In this document: positions 41,167-48,313 of the stretch, piece by piece
Layout of the letters: every line of letters starts with the position of its first letter
Position numbering within the stretch: the first letter of the stretch is position 1
Assembly: GCA_024231975.1 (NCBI GenBank)
Contig: JAAEQB010000007.1
Location: forward strand, 1 to 64,000
Source: Allobosea sp.
GTDB taxonomy: Bacteria; Pseudomonadota; Alphaproteobacteria; Rhizobiales; Beijerinckiaceae
DNA length: 64,000 nucleotides
Reading direction: 5' to 3'
Notes under the pieces: generated by a model
Told to the model about the DNA's origin: nothing
Database searches by the model: none
What the model saw: the letters and a program-made list of their open reading frames with translations, nothing else
Position numbers and translations under genes: made by a program

Positions 41167-42480
41167 ATGACCGATCCCACCTCGCAGGCCGGGCAGAAGG
41201 CCGAGCCGCGGCGCTACACCGCCGTCGAGATGCGCCAGGCGCAGCGCAAGGTCGGGCGCTCCGGCGGCTGCCTGATGATGGCGCTGTTCGGCGTTCCGCT
41301 CGCGATCGTCGCCATGGTGGTGATGGCCGGGCTTCTCGGCCCGGTCGCGGGCGTGCTGCTGGTCATGGTCGCCGTGGTCTTCGGCTTCTTCTACAACCTG
41401 CTCCAGACCTCGCTGGCACTGCTGATCCCGAGCGCCATCCTCGCCGCGCTGGTCTATGTCATCTACCGGCACTACCATCTGCCGGTGGCGGCGGCCTCAC
41501 CGGAAGCAGGCGCGCGCTTCGCCGCAGAGATCGCGCGGCTGAACACGCTGCGGCTTGAAGCCGCCAGGGACACCCGCCGCAGGGTGATGCTCTATGTGCC
41601 GATGGGTCTGGCACTGGCCATGATTTTCCTCGTCATGCCAAGCCGGGGCAGCAAGTCCGGCATGCTCGCCGAGTGGCTGCTTGTCCCGTTCCTGCTCGGC
41701 TTCGCCATCGCCGTGCCCTGGCTGATCGCGCTGAGCATTCCCGGCGGGCGCTATGCCAAGGCGTTCAAGCGCGAATTGATGCCGCTGCTGCTGCGGCGCC
41801 ATGGCGAGCTGCGCTATGTCGAGGGCGCGGTTCCGGCGGTCGGCGATCTCACCGCCAAAGGCCTCTTGCCGCGCTATGACCAGGCAGAGATCGACGACGC
41901 CATCGCCGGCCGCTATGCCGGCTACGAGCTGCGCCTGAGCGAGCTCGAGCTCGAACGCAAGAGCGGCAAGAACAACAGCACGGTGTTCAACGGCCTCCTG
42001 CTCACGCTCGCGGTCGACACGCCGTTCCTCGGCACGACCATGGTGCTCGACAAGAGCCGCACGGCCCCGTCCGGGCTGATGCCGGTCCGGCTGGAAGACC
42101 CGCGCTTTGCCTCGATCTACGACGTCTACGGCAACGACCAGGTCGAGGCGCGCACCGTGCTGACGCCGGCGGTGATGGAGCGATTGCTGTCGATGGCCGA
42201 TGGCGGCGACTTCTTCCCGCCCTCCTGCCTGGTCGAGCGCGACAGCATCACCTTTGCCGTCGCGCAGACCGGCACGCGCCTGCTGTTCGAGCCGCCGAGC
42301 CTGCAGGCGCACGACGCCGCGACGCAGCTGCAATATCTCGAAGGCGAACTCGCGCTGGTGTTCCGTCTGGTCGACGCGATGATCGCCATGCATGTCGCGG
42401 TCAAGCCGGGCGGCGTCATGCCGGTCGGCACATCCTTCTCCGAACGGCCGGCTGAGCCGCCGAGCGATGCCTCTCACTAA
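41167..42480 (+). CDS. DUF3137 membrane protein
   Basis: 437 residues from ATG 41167. Two hydrophobic pairs near the N-terminus (LMMALFGVPLAIVAMVVMAGLLGPVAGVLLVMVAVVFGFFYNLL; MLYVPMGLALAMIFLVMP) anchor a large cytoplasmic domain with the DUF3137 pattern SKSGKNNSTVFNGLLL-like (residues about 272-290), PFLGTTMVL, and LEDPRFASIYDVYGNDQVEARTVLTPAVMERL. DUF3137 genes usually lie beside lemA, as here (15 bases). Function unknown; perhaps an envelope or membrane-stress partner of LemA. Confidence 0.85.
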   Translation: MTDPTSQAGQKAEPRRYTAVEMRQAQRKVGRSGGCLMMALFGVPLAIVAMVVMAGLLGPVAGVLLVMVAVVFGFFYNLLQTSLALLIPSAILAALVYVIYRHYHLPVAAASPEAGARFAAEIARLNTLRLEAARDTRRRVMLYVPMGLALAMIFLVMPSRGSKSGMLAEWLLVPFLLGFAIAVPWLIALSIPGGRYAKAFKRELMPLLLRRHGELRYVEGAVPAVGDLTAKGLLPRYDQAEIDDAIAGRYAGYELRLSELELERKSGKNNSTVFNGLLLTLAVDTPFLGTTMVLDKSRTAPSGLMPVRLEDPRFASIYDVYGNDQVEARTVLTPAVMERLLSMADGGDFFPPSCLVERDSITFAVAQTGTRLLFEPPSLQAHDAATQLQYLEGELALVFRLVDAMIAMHVAVKPGGVMPVGTSFSERPAEPPSDASH

Positions 42481-42495
42481 AAAGGGCCTGATGCC

Positions 42496-43065
42496 GTGAC
42501 CTTTTTTCTGATCCTTCTGCTCGGTCTCGGGGGCGCGCTGTATCTCTGGTACGCGGCGATCGTCAGACGGCGAAACGCCGTGGACGAGGCACTCGGCTCG
42601 ATCGATGCGCAGCTGCAGCAGCGCCATGACCTGATCCCCAATGTGCTCGCCATCGCCCGCCGCTTCCTGGAGCATGAGCGCGGCCTGCTGGAGGAGCTGA
42701 CCGCGCTGCGGGCGCGGGCGATGCCGAAGCTCGGCGAGCGCGACTTCGCCGGCATCGCCGAGAAATTCCGCACGGAAGAGGCGATTTCCGCCGACATGAC
42801 CCGGCTCTTCGCCGTGGCGGAGAACTATCCGGAGCTGACCTCCTCGGCGCCGATGGTCGAGGCGCAGCGCAGCTATGACGAGGTTGAGGCCAACATCGCC
42901 GCCGCCCGTCGCTTCTACAACAATGCCGTTGGCGATCTCAGGAATGCGGTGCAGGTCTTTCCCGGTCCGCTGGTGGCGGGGCTTGCGGGCGTGCGCGATT
43001 TGCCGCCCTTCTTCGAGGCAGCGGAGGCGGCGCGCCAGCCGGTCAAGGCGAGCGAACATCTGTGA
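42496..43065 (+). CDS. lemA: LemA-family protein
   Basis: 189 residues beginning at GTG 42496. One N-terminal transmembrane helix (TFFLILLLGLGGALYLWYAAI) is followed by the LemA helical domain with the signature RRNAVDEALGSIDAQLQQRHDLIPNVLAIARRFL (25-58) and SYDEVEANIAAARRFYNNAVGDLRNAVQVFPG (about 126-157), which closes the family. LemA proteins are membrane-anchored, of uncertain function, and often pair with DUF3137 or TPM proteins. The gene is in an operon with DUF3137 upstream. Confidence 0.93.
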   Translation: MTFFLILLLGLGGALYLWYAAIVRRRNAVDEALGSIDAQLQQRHDLIPNVLAIARRFLEHERGLLEELTALRARAMPKLGERDFAGIAEKFRTEEAISADMTRLFAVAENYPELTSSAPMVEAQRSYDEVEANIAAARRFYNNAVGDLRNAVQVFPGPLVAGLAGVRDLPPFFEAAEAARQPVKASEHL

Positions 43066-43073
43066 GGGGCACG

Positions 43074-43412
43074 ATGCGGATATCCGGGATCGCGGCTGCG
43101 GTTTTCCTCTCGCTGTTCGCGGGGAGAGTCGCCGGGGCGGCCGAGGCGCTGCCCAGGCTCGTCGGCCAGGACTACGGCAAGGCGCGCGCGGCCCTGCTGC
43201 GGCACGAGTGGCGGCCGGTCGCGCTACCCGATGCGGATCAATGCATGGCCGGCGACAAGCGCTGTGCCGGGCGGCCGGAGATGTATGTCTGCGCCGGCAC
43301 GGGGCTGGGCCAATGCGTCTTCGTCTGGCGTCGCAAGGCGGTGGTGATCGACGTGATGACCGAAGGCGAGGAGCGTCCGGTCGTGCGCTATGTGCGCCCG
43401 CGCAAGGATTGA
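43074..43412 (+). CDS. Small exported protein of unknown function
   Basis: 112 residues with a signal peptide (MRISGIAAAVFLSLFAGRVAGAAE). The mature part begins LPRLVGQDYGKARAALLRHEWRPVAL, which resembles the start of a PASTA or DUF2510-like repeat unit, and contains four cysteines (CMAGDKRC, YVCAG, QCVFV) that could form two disulfides in the periplasm. It lies 8 bases after lemA and 12 before the kinase; PASTA-like extracellular partners are known for kinases, but this link is inference. Confidence 0.7.
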   Translation: MRISGIAAAVFLSLFAGRVAGAAEALPRLVGQDYGKARAALLRHEWRPVALPDADQCMAGDKRCAGRPEMYVCAGTGLGQCVFVWRRKAVVIDVMTEGEERPVVRYVRPRKD

Positions 43413-43424
43413 GCAGGCCTTGCC

Positions 43425-45893
43425 GTGAACCAGCGCGTCGATCTCGACCGGGAGCAATGGGCCGCGATCCGCGACCTGTTCGATGCGCTTGCCGACGCCC
43501 CACCGGCCGAACGCGAACGCGCCTTGGCGGAAAGCCGGCAGCCGGCGGCGGTGATCGCCGAGACCAAGGCCCTGCTCGCGGCTGCCGACGGGGCCGGCGA
43601 TTTCATGCAGGCCGATGCGGGCCTGCTCGCGGGCGCGCCGGCGCCGGACGTGCCGTATCAGTCGCTGCCGGCCGGAGCGCGGGTCGGCGCCTTCTCGATC
43701 GTGGCGCTGATCGGCCGCGGCGGGCAGGGCGAGGTCTATCAGGCCGAACGCTGGCAGGGCGGCTTCGAGCAGAGTGTCGCGCTCAAGCTGCTGCGCCCGG
43801 AGGCGGCCGAGCAGTTCGCCCGCTTCGAATATGAGCGGCAGGTCCTCGCCGGTTTCGAGCATCCCGGCATCGCGCGCCTGGTCGATGGCGGCAAGGCGCC
43901 GGACGGGCGGCCCTATCTCGCCATGGAGTTCGTCGCCGGCGCGGCGATCACGCGGCATTGCGCGGAGGCGGGTCTCCCACTCGAGGCACGGCTCGATCTG
44001 TTCGAGCAGGTCTGCGAGGCCGTCGCCTACGCGCATCGCAACCTCGTCGTTCATCGCGACCTCAAACCCTCCAACGTGATGGTCACGCCGGAGGGCCAGG
44101 TGAAACTGCTCGATTTCGGCGTCGCCCATGCGCTGGAAGCGCCCGGCCAGACGCTGATGACGCAGGTCGTGTTCACGCCCGACTATGCCGCGCCCGAGCA
44201 GTTCGAGGGGCGCAACCCGACGACGGCGACCGATGTCTATGCGCTCGGCGCGATCCTGTTCGAATTGCTCACCGGCCGGCCGCCCTGGCAGTTGGCGAAC
44301 TCGGCCTTCGCCGGGGCGATGCGCGTGATGCAGGACCAGCCGCCGCTGCCGAGCCGGGCCGCGGCCGAGCGCGAGGGGGCTCCGGTCCCGTCGGAGCAGC
44401 TGCGCGGCGATCTCGACGTCATCGTGCAGAAGGCGATGCGCTACGAGGCCAGCGAGCGCTATCAGAGCGTCGACGAACTCGCCGGGGATCTCCGGCATTT
44501 CCGCCGGCTGGAGCCGATCACGGCGCGACGCGGCGAGCGGCTCTACCGCATCCGCCGTTTCCTGCGCCGCAACCGGACGCCGCTGATCGCCGCCGGGCTG
44601 CTGCTGGCGGCGCTCGGCGCCGGGGTGACCGGCGTCGTCATGCAGATGCGCCGGACCGAGATCGTCAGGCTCGCCGGCACCGCCGAGAACGAGCGCGCCA
44701 CGGCGCTGCGCGACGGCTTCATGCTGCTGCTGCGCGCGGCGTCCCAGAGCGGTGGACCCAGTTTCGCTTCGGCGCGGCAGGTGCTCGATGCCGCCGCCGT
44801 GCAACTGCAGCGCGAGGGTGATCAGCATGCGCCGCTGCTGCTGCGGACTCTGGCTGAGCTCTATGGCGAGATCGGCGATCCGCGCACGGCGATCAGGCTG
44901 ATGGAACGCTATGCCGGGCAGATGCGCGGCAGCGCCGGACGGGCGGCCGAAGCGCAGCTGGCGCTGGCCGGCTACCGTTTTCAGCTCGGCGAGCGCGACA
45001 AGGCGCAGGAAGCGTTGTCGGAGGCGAAGCGCTTCTTCCTGGGCGAGCCGGCGCGCCATCCCAAGCAGCTGGCGGAACTGGCCGGGGTCGAAGCCGGGTT
45101 GCTGCGCGAATCCGGCAAACGTCCCGAGGCGATGGCGCGGCTGCGGACGGCGATCGCCGAACTGACCGCCCTGTTCGGCCGAGACAATGGCGAGATCGCG
45201 ACGCTGCAGCACAATCTCGCGCTGCATGCGCTGGAGGCGGGGCAGACCGACGTGGCGGCGCAAGCGCTCGACGAGGCCGAACGCGTGCTGGCGGCGTCGG
45301 GGCGCGGGCGCTCGGTGATCGCGATCGGCGTGCTCAACCTGAGGGCCGCGCTGGCGCTGCGCCAGGGCGATGCGGCCGGCGCCGAAAAGCTGTGGCGCCA
45401 GGCGGTCGAGCGGCAGCGGCGCGACTATGGGCCTTCGCTCGCTCTGGCGGCGATCGAGCTCAATCTCGGCCGGCTGGTCATGGCCGGCAGCCGCTTCGCC
45501 GAGGCGATGCCGATCCTCGAAGGGGCGCTCGGCATCGCCGCCCCGCTCGCCGGCGAGAGCAATGCCGTCACCATCATGCTGCGCCAGAGCCGTGCTACCG
45601 GGCTGATGGTGCAGAACCGGCTCTCCGAGGCGCAAGGCGAGATCGACCAGGCGCTGCGGGCGGCGCAGGCCGCCTTCGGCGAGCGCCACCCTTATGTCGG
45701 GATCGGGCTCGGGGCGCGCTCGCAGATCCTGCTGGCGCGGGGCGATCCGGCTGCGGCGATGCAGGCGCTCGAACAGGCGGAGGGCATCCTGCGCGAGGCC
45801 GGCGCAGCCGGTGCGCCGCATCTTTCCGAGCTCGGCCCGACGCGGGCGCTGATCGAGGAAGCCCTGCGCGGGAAGGCGCTGCGTCAGCCCTGA
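43425..45893 (+). CDS. Membrane Ser/Thr protein kinase with C-terminal TPR-like region
   Basis: 822 residues from GTG 43425. The PknB-type kinase domain covers about 88-360: glycine loop IGRGGQGEVY (96-105), K121 in VALKLL, catalytic HRDLKPSN with D212, and LLDFGVA with D230, all present, so it should be active. A single transmembrane helix (386-406) follows. The remainder, about 410-822, is helical with TPR-like repeats (HNLALHALEAGQTDVAAQALDEAERVL) and would lie outside the membrane. It converges with an ECF sigma gene with a 10-base overlap; kinase-linked ECF factors of this kind are known (PknT/EcfP type). Confidence 0.93.
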   Translation: MNQRVDLDREQWAAIRDLFDALADAPPAERERALAESRQPAAVIAETKALLAAADGAGDFMQADAGLLAGAPAPDVPYQSLPAGARVGAFSIVALIGRGGQGEVYQAERWQGGFEQSVALKLLRPEAAEQFARFEYERQVLAGFEHPGIARLVDGGKAPDGRPYLAMEFVAGAAITRHCAEAGLPLEARLDLFEQVCEAVAYAHRNLVVHRDLKPSNVMVTPEGQVKLLDFGVAHALEAPGQTLMTQVVFTPDYAAPEQFEGRNPTTATDVYALGAILFELLTGRPPWQLANSAFAGAMRVMQDQPPLPSRAAAEREGAPVPSEQLRGDLDVIVQKAMRYEASERYQSVDELAGDLRHFRRLEPITARRGERLYRIRRFLRRNRTPLIAAGLLLAALGAGVTGVVMQMRRTEIVRLAGTAENERATALRDGFMLLLRAASQSGGPSFASARQVLDAAAVQLQREGDQHAPLLLRTLAELYGEIGDPRTAIRLMERYAGQMRGSAGRAAEAQLALAGYRFQLGERDKAQEALSEAKRFFLGEPARHPKQLAELAGVEAGLLRESGKRPEAMARLRTAIAELTALFGRDNGEIATLQHNLALHALEAGQTDVAAQALDEAERVLAASGRGRSVIAIGVLNLRAALALRQGDAAGAEKLWRQAVERQRRDYGPSLALAAIELNLGRLVMAGSRFAEAMPILEGALGIAAPLAGESNAVTIMLRQSRATGLMVQNRLSEAQGEIDQALRAAQAAFGERHPYVGIGLGARSQILLARGDPAAAMQALEQAEGILREAGAAGAPHLSELGPTRALIEEALRGKALRQP

Positions 45894-46402
45894 AGCTCGC
45901 GATAGAGCCAAGCCCTGGCCTGCAGCCAGTCGCGCCTGACGGTCCGGTCGCTGATGCCGAGGATGCGCCCTGTCTCCTCCTCGCTGTAGCCGGCGAAGAA
46001 GCGGCACTCGACGACCTTGACGAGGCGCGGGTCGACCGCTTCGAGCGCGGCGAGCGCCTCGCTGATCCGGACGACTTCGTCGTCGCCGGCGGTGGCAAGA
46101 TCGTGCCGATCGTCGAGCGGAATGGGACGCTGGCCTTCGCCGCGCTTCTGGCTGAGCCGGGCGCGCGCGGCGTCGACGAGGGCGTGCCGCATGGCGGTCG
46201 CGGCGCTCGCCAGGAAATGCGCCTCGCTCGTCCAGCCGGCGCTCTGGCGCAGCTTGAGATAGCTCTCGCTGACCAGAGCCGTGGTCTGCAGGGTCATCGG
46301 CTTGCCGGCGCGCAGGCGCTCGCGATGCGCGATCCTGCGGAGCTCCTGGTAGAGCGCATCGGTCAAGGCATCGAGCGAGAGGCTGGGGTCGGCGGCCGTC
46401 AT
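45884..46402 (-). CDS. ECF-type RNA polymerase sigma factor, kinase-linked (Sigma70_ECF, PF07638-like)
   Basis: 172 residues from ATG 46402 (an upstream in-frame start at 46438 is possible). Region 2 is TDALYQELRRIAHRERLRAG to LVSESYLKLRQSAGWTSEAHFLASAATAMRHALVDAARARLSQKRG, the pattern of the PF07638 group rather than of RpoE. Region 4 is LEAVDPRLVKVVECRFFAGYSEEETGRILGISDRTVRRDWLQARAWL. No anti-sigma gene is next to it; in this group a Ser/Thr kinase switches the sigma factor on by phosphorylation, and a kinase gene is its tail-to-tail neighbour. Confidence 0.9.
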   Translation of the reverse strand: MTAADPSLSLDALTDALYQELRRIAHRERLRAGKPMTLQTTALVSESYLKLRQSAGWTSEAHFLASAATAMRHALVDAARARLSQKRGEGQRPIPLDDRHDLATAGDDEVVRISEALAALEAVDPRLVKVVECRFFAGYSEEETGRILGISDRTVRRDWLQARAWLYRELQG

Positions 46403-46461
46403 CGCCGCGACGATAGCGATGCCGGCCGGCTGCCGCAACGCGATGGCGGCGATCGGCGCGG

Positions 46462-47100
46462 TCAGGCGGGAACGGACAGCCCCCGACAGACGAGGCGGAC
46501 CAGTCCCTCGATCTGGCGGTCGAGATCGCGGCGGGGTACGGCGATCAGCTTTTCTTCCAGGCCGATCGCGACGACACCGTGGACGGCGGAGAACAGGGTG
46601 CGGCCCATCAGCACGCGCTCAGGCTCGGCTCGATCCGGCAGCAGCACGCTGAGCGGTTCGAGGATGTGGCGGAACAGCGTCATCTGTTCGTTCACCGCCC
46701 AGTCCGGCACCACCGCGCCCTCCGCCATGCGGTGCTCGAACAGGACGCGCCAGAGCTGCAGGTTGTCGCGGGCGAAGGCGCAATAGGCGAGGGCGACCGC
46801 GACCAGCCGGTCGGCGGCGGCAGCCGCGGAGGCCGGCGTGTTCTCGCTTTCAGCCGCGCTCAGAGCCGCGTCGAGCCGTGCCAGCGTACGCGACCCGACA
46901 CGCAGGACGAGCTCGTCCATATCCGCGACGAGATTGTAGATCGCGCCGAGCGCGCAGCCGATTTCCTGCGCCAGCTCGCGAGCCTTCAGGCCGGCCAGGC
47001 CCCTCTCGGCAATGGCCTTCTCGGCCGCATCGATCAGCTGGGTTCGCTGCCGCTCGCGGCGCGCTGCCGTCGTGGTCATTCCATTGGTCTCAGATTTCAT
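46462..47100 (-). CDS. TetR-family repressor of the pspA-like operon
   Basis: 212 residues from ATG 47100 (ATG 47079 is an alternative). The TetR helix-turn-helix is ARRERQRTQLIDAAEKAIAERGLAGLKARELAQEIGCALGAIYNLVADMDEL (about 13-64). The C-terminal part resembles the TetR_C group with WVRxLFEHR (LWRVLFEHRMAEG) and an effector pocket. Three 13-bp palindromes lie between it and the divergent pspA-like gene; the first starts at its own start codon, so it surely controls itself and the neighbour. Confidence 0.9.
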   Translation of the reverse strand: MKSETNGMTTTAARRERQRTQLIDAAEKAIAERGLAGLKARELAQEIGCALGAIYNLVADMDELVLRVGSRTLARLDAALSAAESENTPASAAAAADRLVAVALAYCAFARDNLQLWRVLFEHRMAEGAVVPDWAVNEQMTLFRHILEPLSVLLPDRAEPERVLMGRTLFSAVHGVVAIGLEEKLIAVPRRDLDRQIEGLVRLVCRGLSVPA

Positions 47101-47171
47101 GAACGATGTTCAAAATTTCTCTTGAACGTCGTTCACATGTGGGTTATGCCTCATCTCGTGAACAACGTTCA
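47100..47171. promoter_or_regulatory. Three TetR operators, TGAACNNNGTTCA
   Basis: The 13-bp palindrome TGAAC-N3-GTTCA occurs perfectly three times: 47100-47112 (TGAACGATGTTCA), 47123-47135 (TGAACGTCGTTCA) and 47159-47171 (TGAACAACGTTCA). It fills the 87 bases between the divergent TetR and pspA-like genes. Confidence 0.85.
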
Positions 47172-47187
47172 TAGCAGGGAACAGCCA

Positions 47188-47880
47188 ATGCTCAAGATGT
47201 TTCTCACCTTCGTTCGCGGCAGCGCCGCCATTGCCGAGGAGCGCTTCGCCGACCGCAACGCGCTCCTCATCCTCGACCAGCAGATGCGCGATGCCGCTGG
47301 CGCCTTCGAGCGCGCCAAGAAGGCGCTCGCTGTGGCGATCGCCCAGGACCGGCAGGAGAGCGAGCGGCTCGCCGCCAGCCATGCCCGCATCGCCGATCTG
47401 GAGAACCGCGTTGCTGCGGCGCTCACCGCCGGCGACGACGCCCTGGCCCGCGAGGGCGCCGAGGCGATCGCCGCTCTGGAGGCCGATCGCGCTGCGGCGG
47501 CTGGCGCGCAGGCGCTCTTCGCCGCCGAGATCGTCCGCCTGCGCCGCCATGTCGGCCAGGCCCAGGCCCGCATCGCCGAACTCGACCGAGGCCGGCGTCT
47601 CGCCCGCGCCTCGGAGGCGGTGCGCCAGATGCGGCAGGGCCGGATCGAGACCGGTCCGACACGTGAATCGACCCTGGCCGAAGCCGAGCAGACGCTGAAG
47701 CGCCTGCGCGAGCGCCAGGTCGAGGCGGAGGCCGCCGAGACCGCCTTCGACGAGCTCGACGGCGCGGCCGCCGCCTCGGTCACCGAGAAGCTCGCGGCCA
47801 AGGGCTTCGGCCCGCGGCTGCGAAGCACCGCCGACGATGTGCTGGAGCGGCTGCGCAGCCGGCAGCTTCAGGCGAATTGA
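47188..47880 (+). CDS. PspA/IM30-family membrane-stress protein
   Basis: 230 residues, start ATG 47188 with AGGGA upstream; a very long frame from 46579 is only read-through. The protein is almost wholly a helical coiled coil: MLKMFLTFVRGSAAIAEERFADRNALLILDQQMRDAAGAFERAKKALAVAIAQ and ARIAELDRGRRLARASEAVRQM, with the N-terminal amphipathic helix typical of PspA/IM30, which bind membranes and keep them intact under stress. It is rather short and divergent. It is followed by a YiaAB gene and controlled by the TetR protein. Confidence 0.82.
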   Translation: MLKMFLTFVRGSAAIAEERFADRNALLILDQQMRDAAGAFERAKKALAVAIAQDRQESERLAASHARIADLENRVAAALTAGDDALAREGAEAIAALEADRAAAAGAQALFAAEIVRLRRHVGQAQARIAELDRGRRLARASEAVRQMRQGRIETGPTRESTLAEAEQTLKRLRERQVEAEAAETAFDELDGAAAASVTEKLAAKGFGPRLRSTADDVLERLRSRQLQAN

Positions 47881-47919
47881 CCTCTTTCTTCTGCAAACGC
47901 ACCCGACGGGAGAACAACC

Positions 47920-48198
47920 ATGAACCAGAATGCACAGCCCCATAGCGGCGCCTGGGTCAGCTTCACCTACGCCTCCTTCTTCGCAGCCGCGGCCATGGTC
48001 GGCGCCGGCGTCCTGTTCCTGCCGCTCGACTGGTGGGCCAAGGGCTATCTCGCCATGGGCTGCGTGATGCTCGTCCAGTCCTGCATCACCATGACCAAGA
48101 CGGTGCGCGACATGCACGAAGCGTCCAAGCTGGTGAACCGGATCGAGGACGCCCGCACCGAGCGCCTGCTGATGGATGCCGGCAAGCCGGCTCTGTGA
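47920..48198 (+). CDS. YiaAB two-helix inner-membrane protein
   Basis: 92 residues with two transmembrane helices, the YiaA/YiaB two-helix domain: SFTYASFFAAAAMVGAGVLFLPLDWWAKGYLAMGCVMLVQSCITMTKTVRDMHEASKLVNRIEDARTER. The pattern WxKGYxAMG between the helices is characteristic. It lies 39 bases after the pspA-like gene and very probably in its operon, fitting a role in membrane stress. The exact function is unknown. Confidence 0.88.
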   Translation: MNQNAQPHSGAWVSFTYASFFAAAAMVGAGVLFLPLDWWAKGYLAMGCVMLVQSCITMTKTVRDMHEASKLVNRIEDARTERLLMDAGKPAL

Positions 48199-48313
48199 GT
48201 TTTGCTGCTCAGCCCGCAAGTCCCGCTTAACCGCAAACCGAGATCGGCCGGCGCAGGCAAGAGTTGCTTATCCCGGCCGATGCAACCTCACCGTCCCTTC
48301 CCGTGAGATCGCC

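Noticed and set aside
43224..46007. 927-residue minus-strand frame opposite the kinase gene.
   Set aside because: Low-complexity Arg/Gln/Leu shadow; the plus strand carries a complete kinase domain.
46579..47187. Long 5' extension of the pspA-like gene.
   Set aside because: It runs opposite the TetR gene and through its operators; the ATG at 47188 has a ribosome site and the correct family start.
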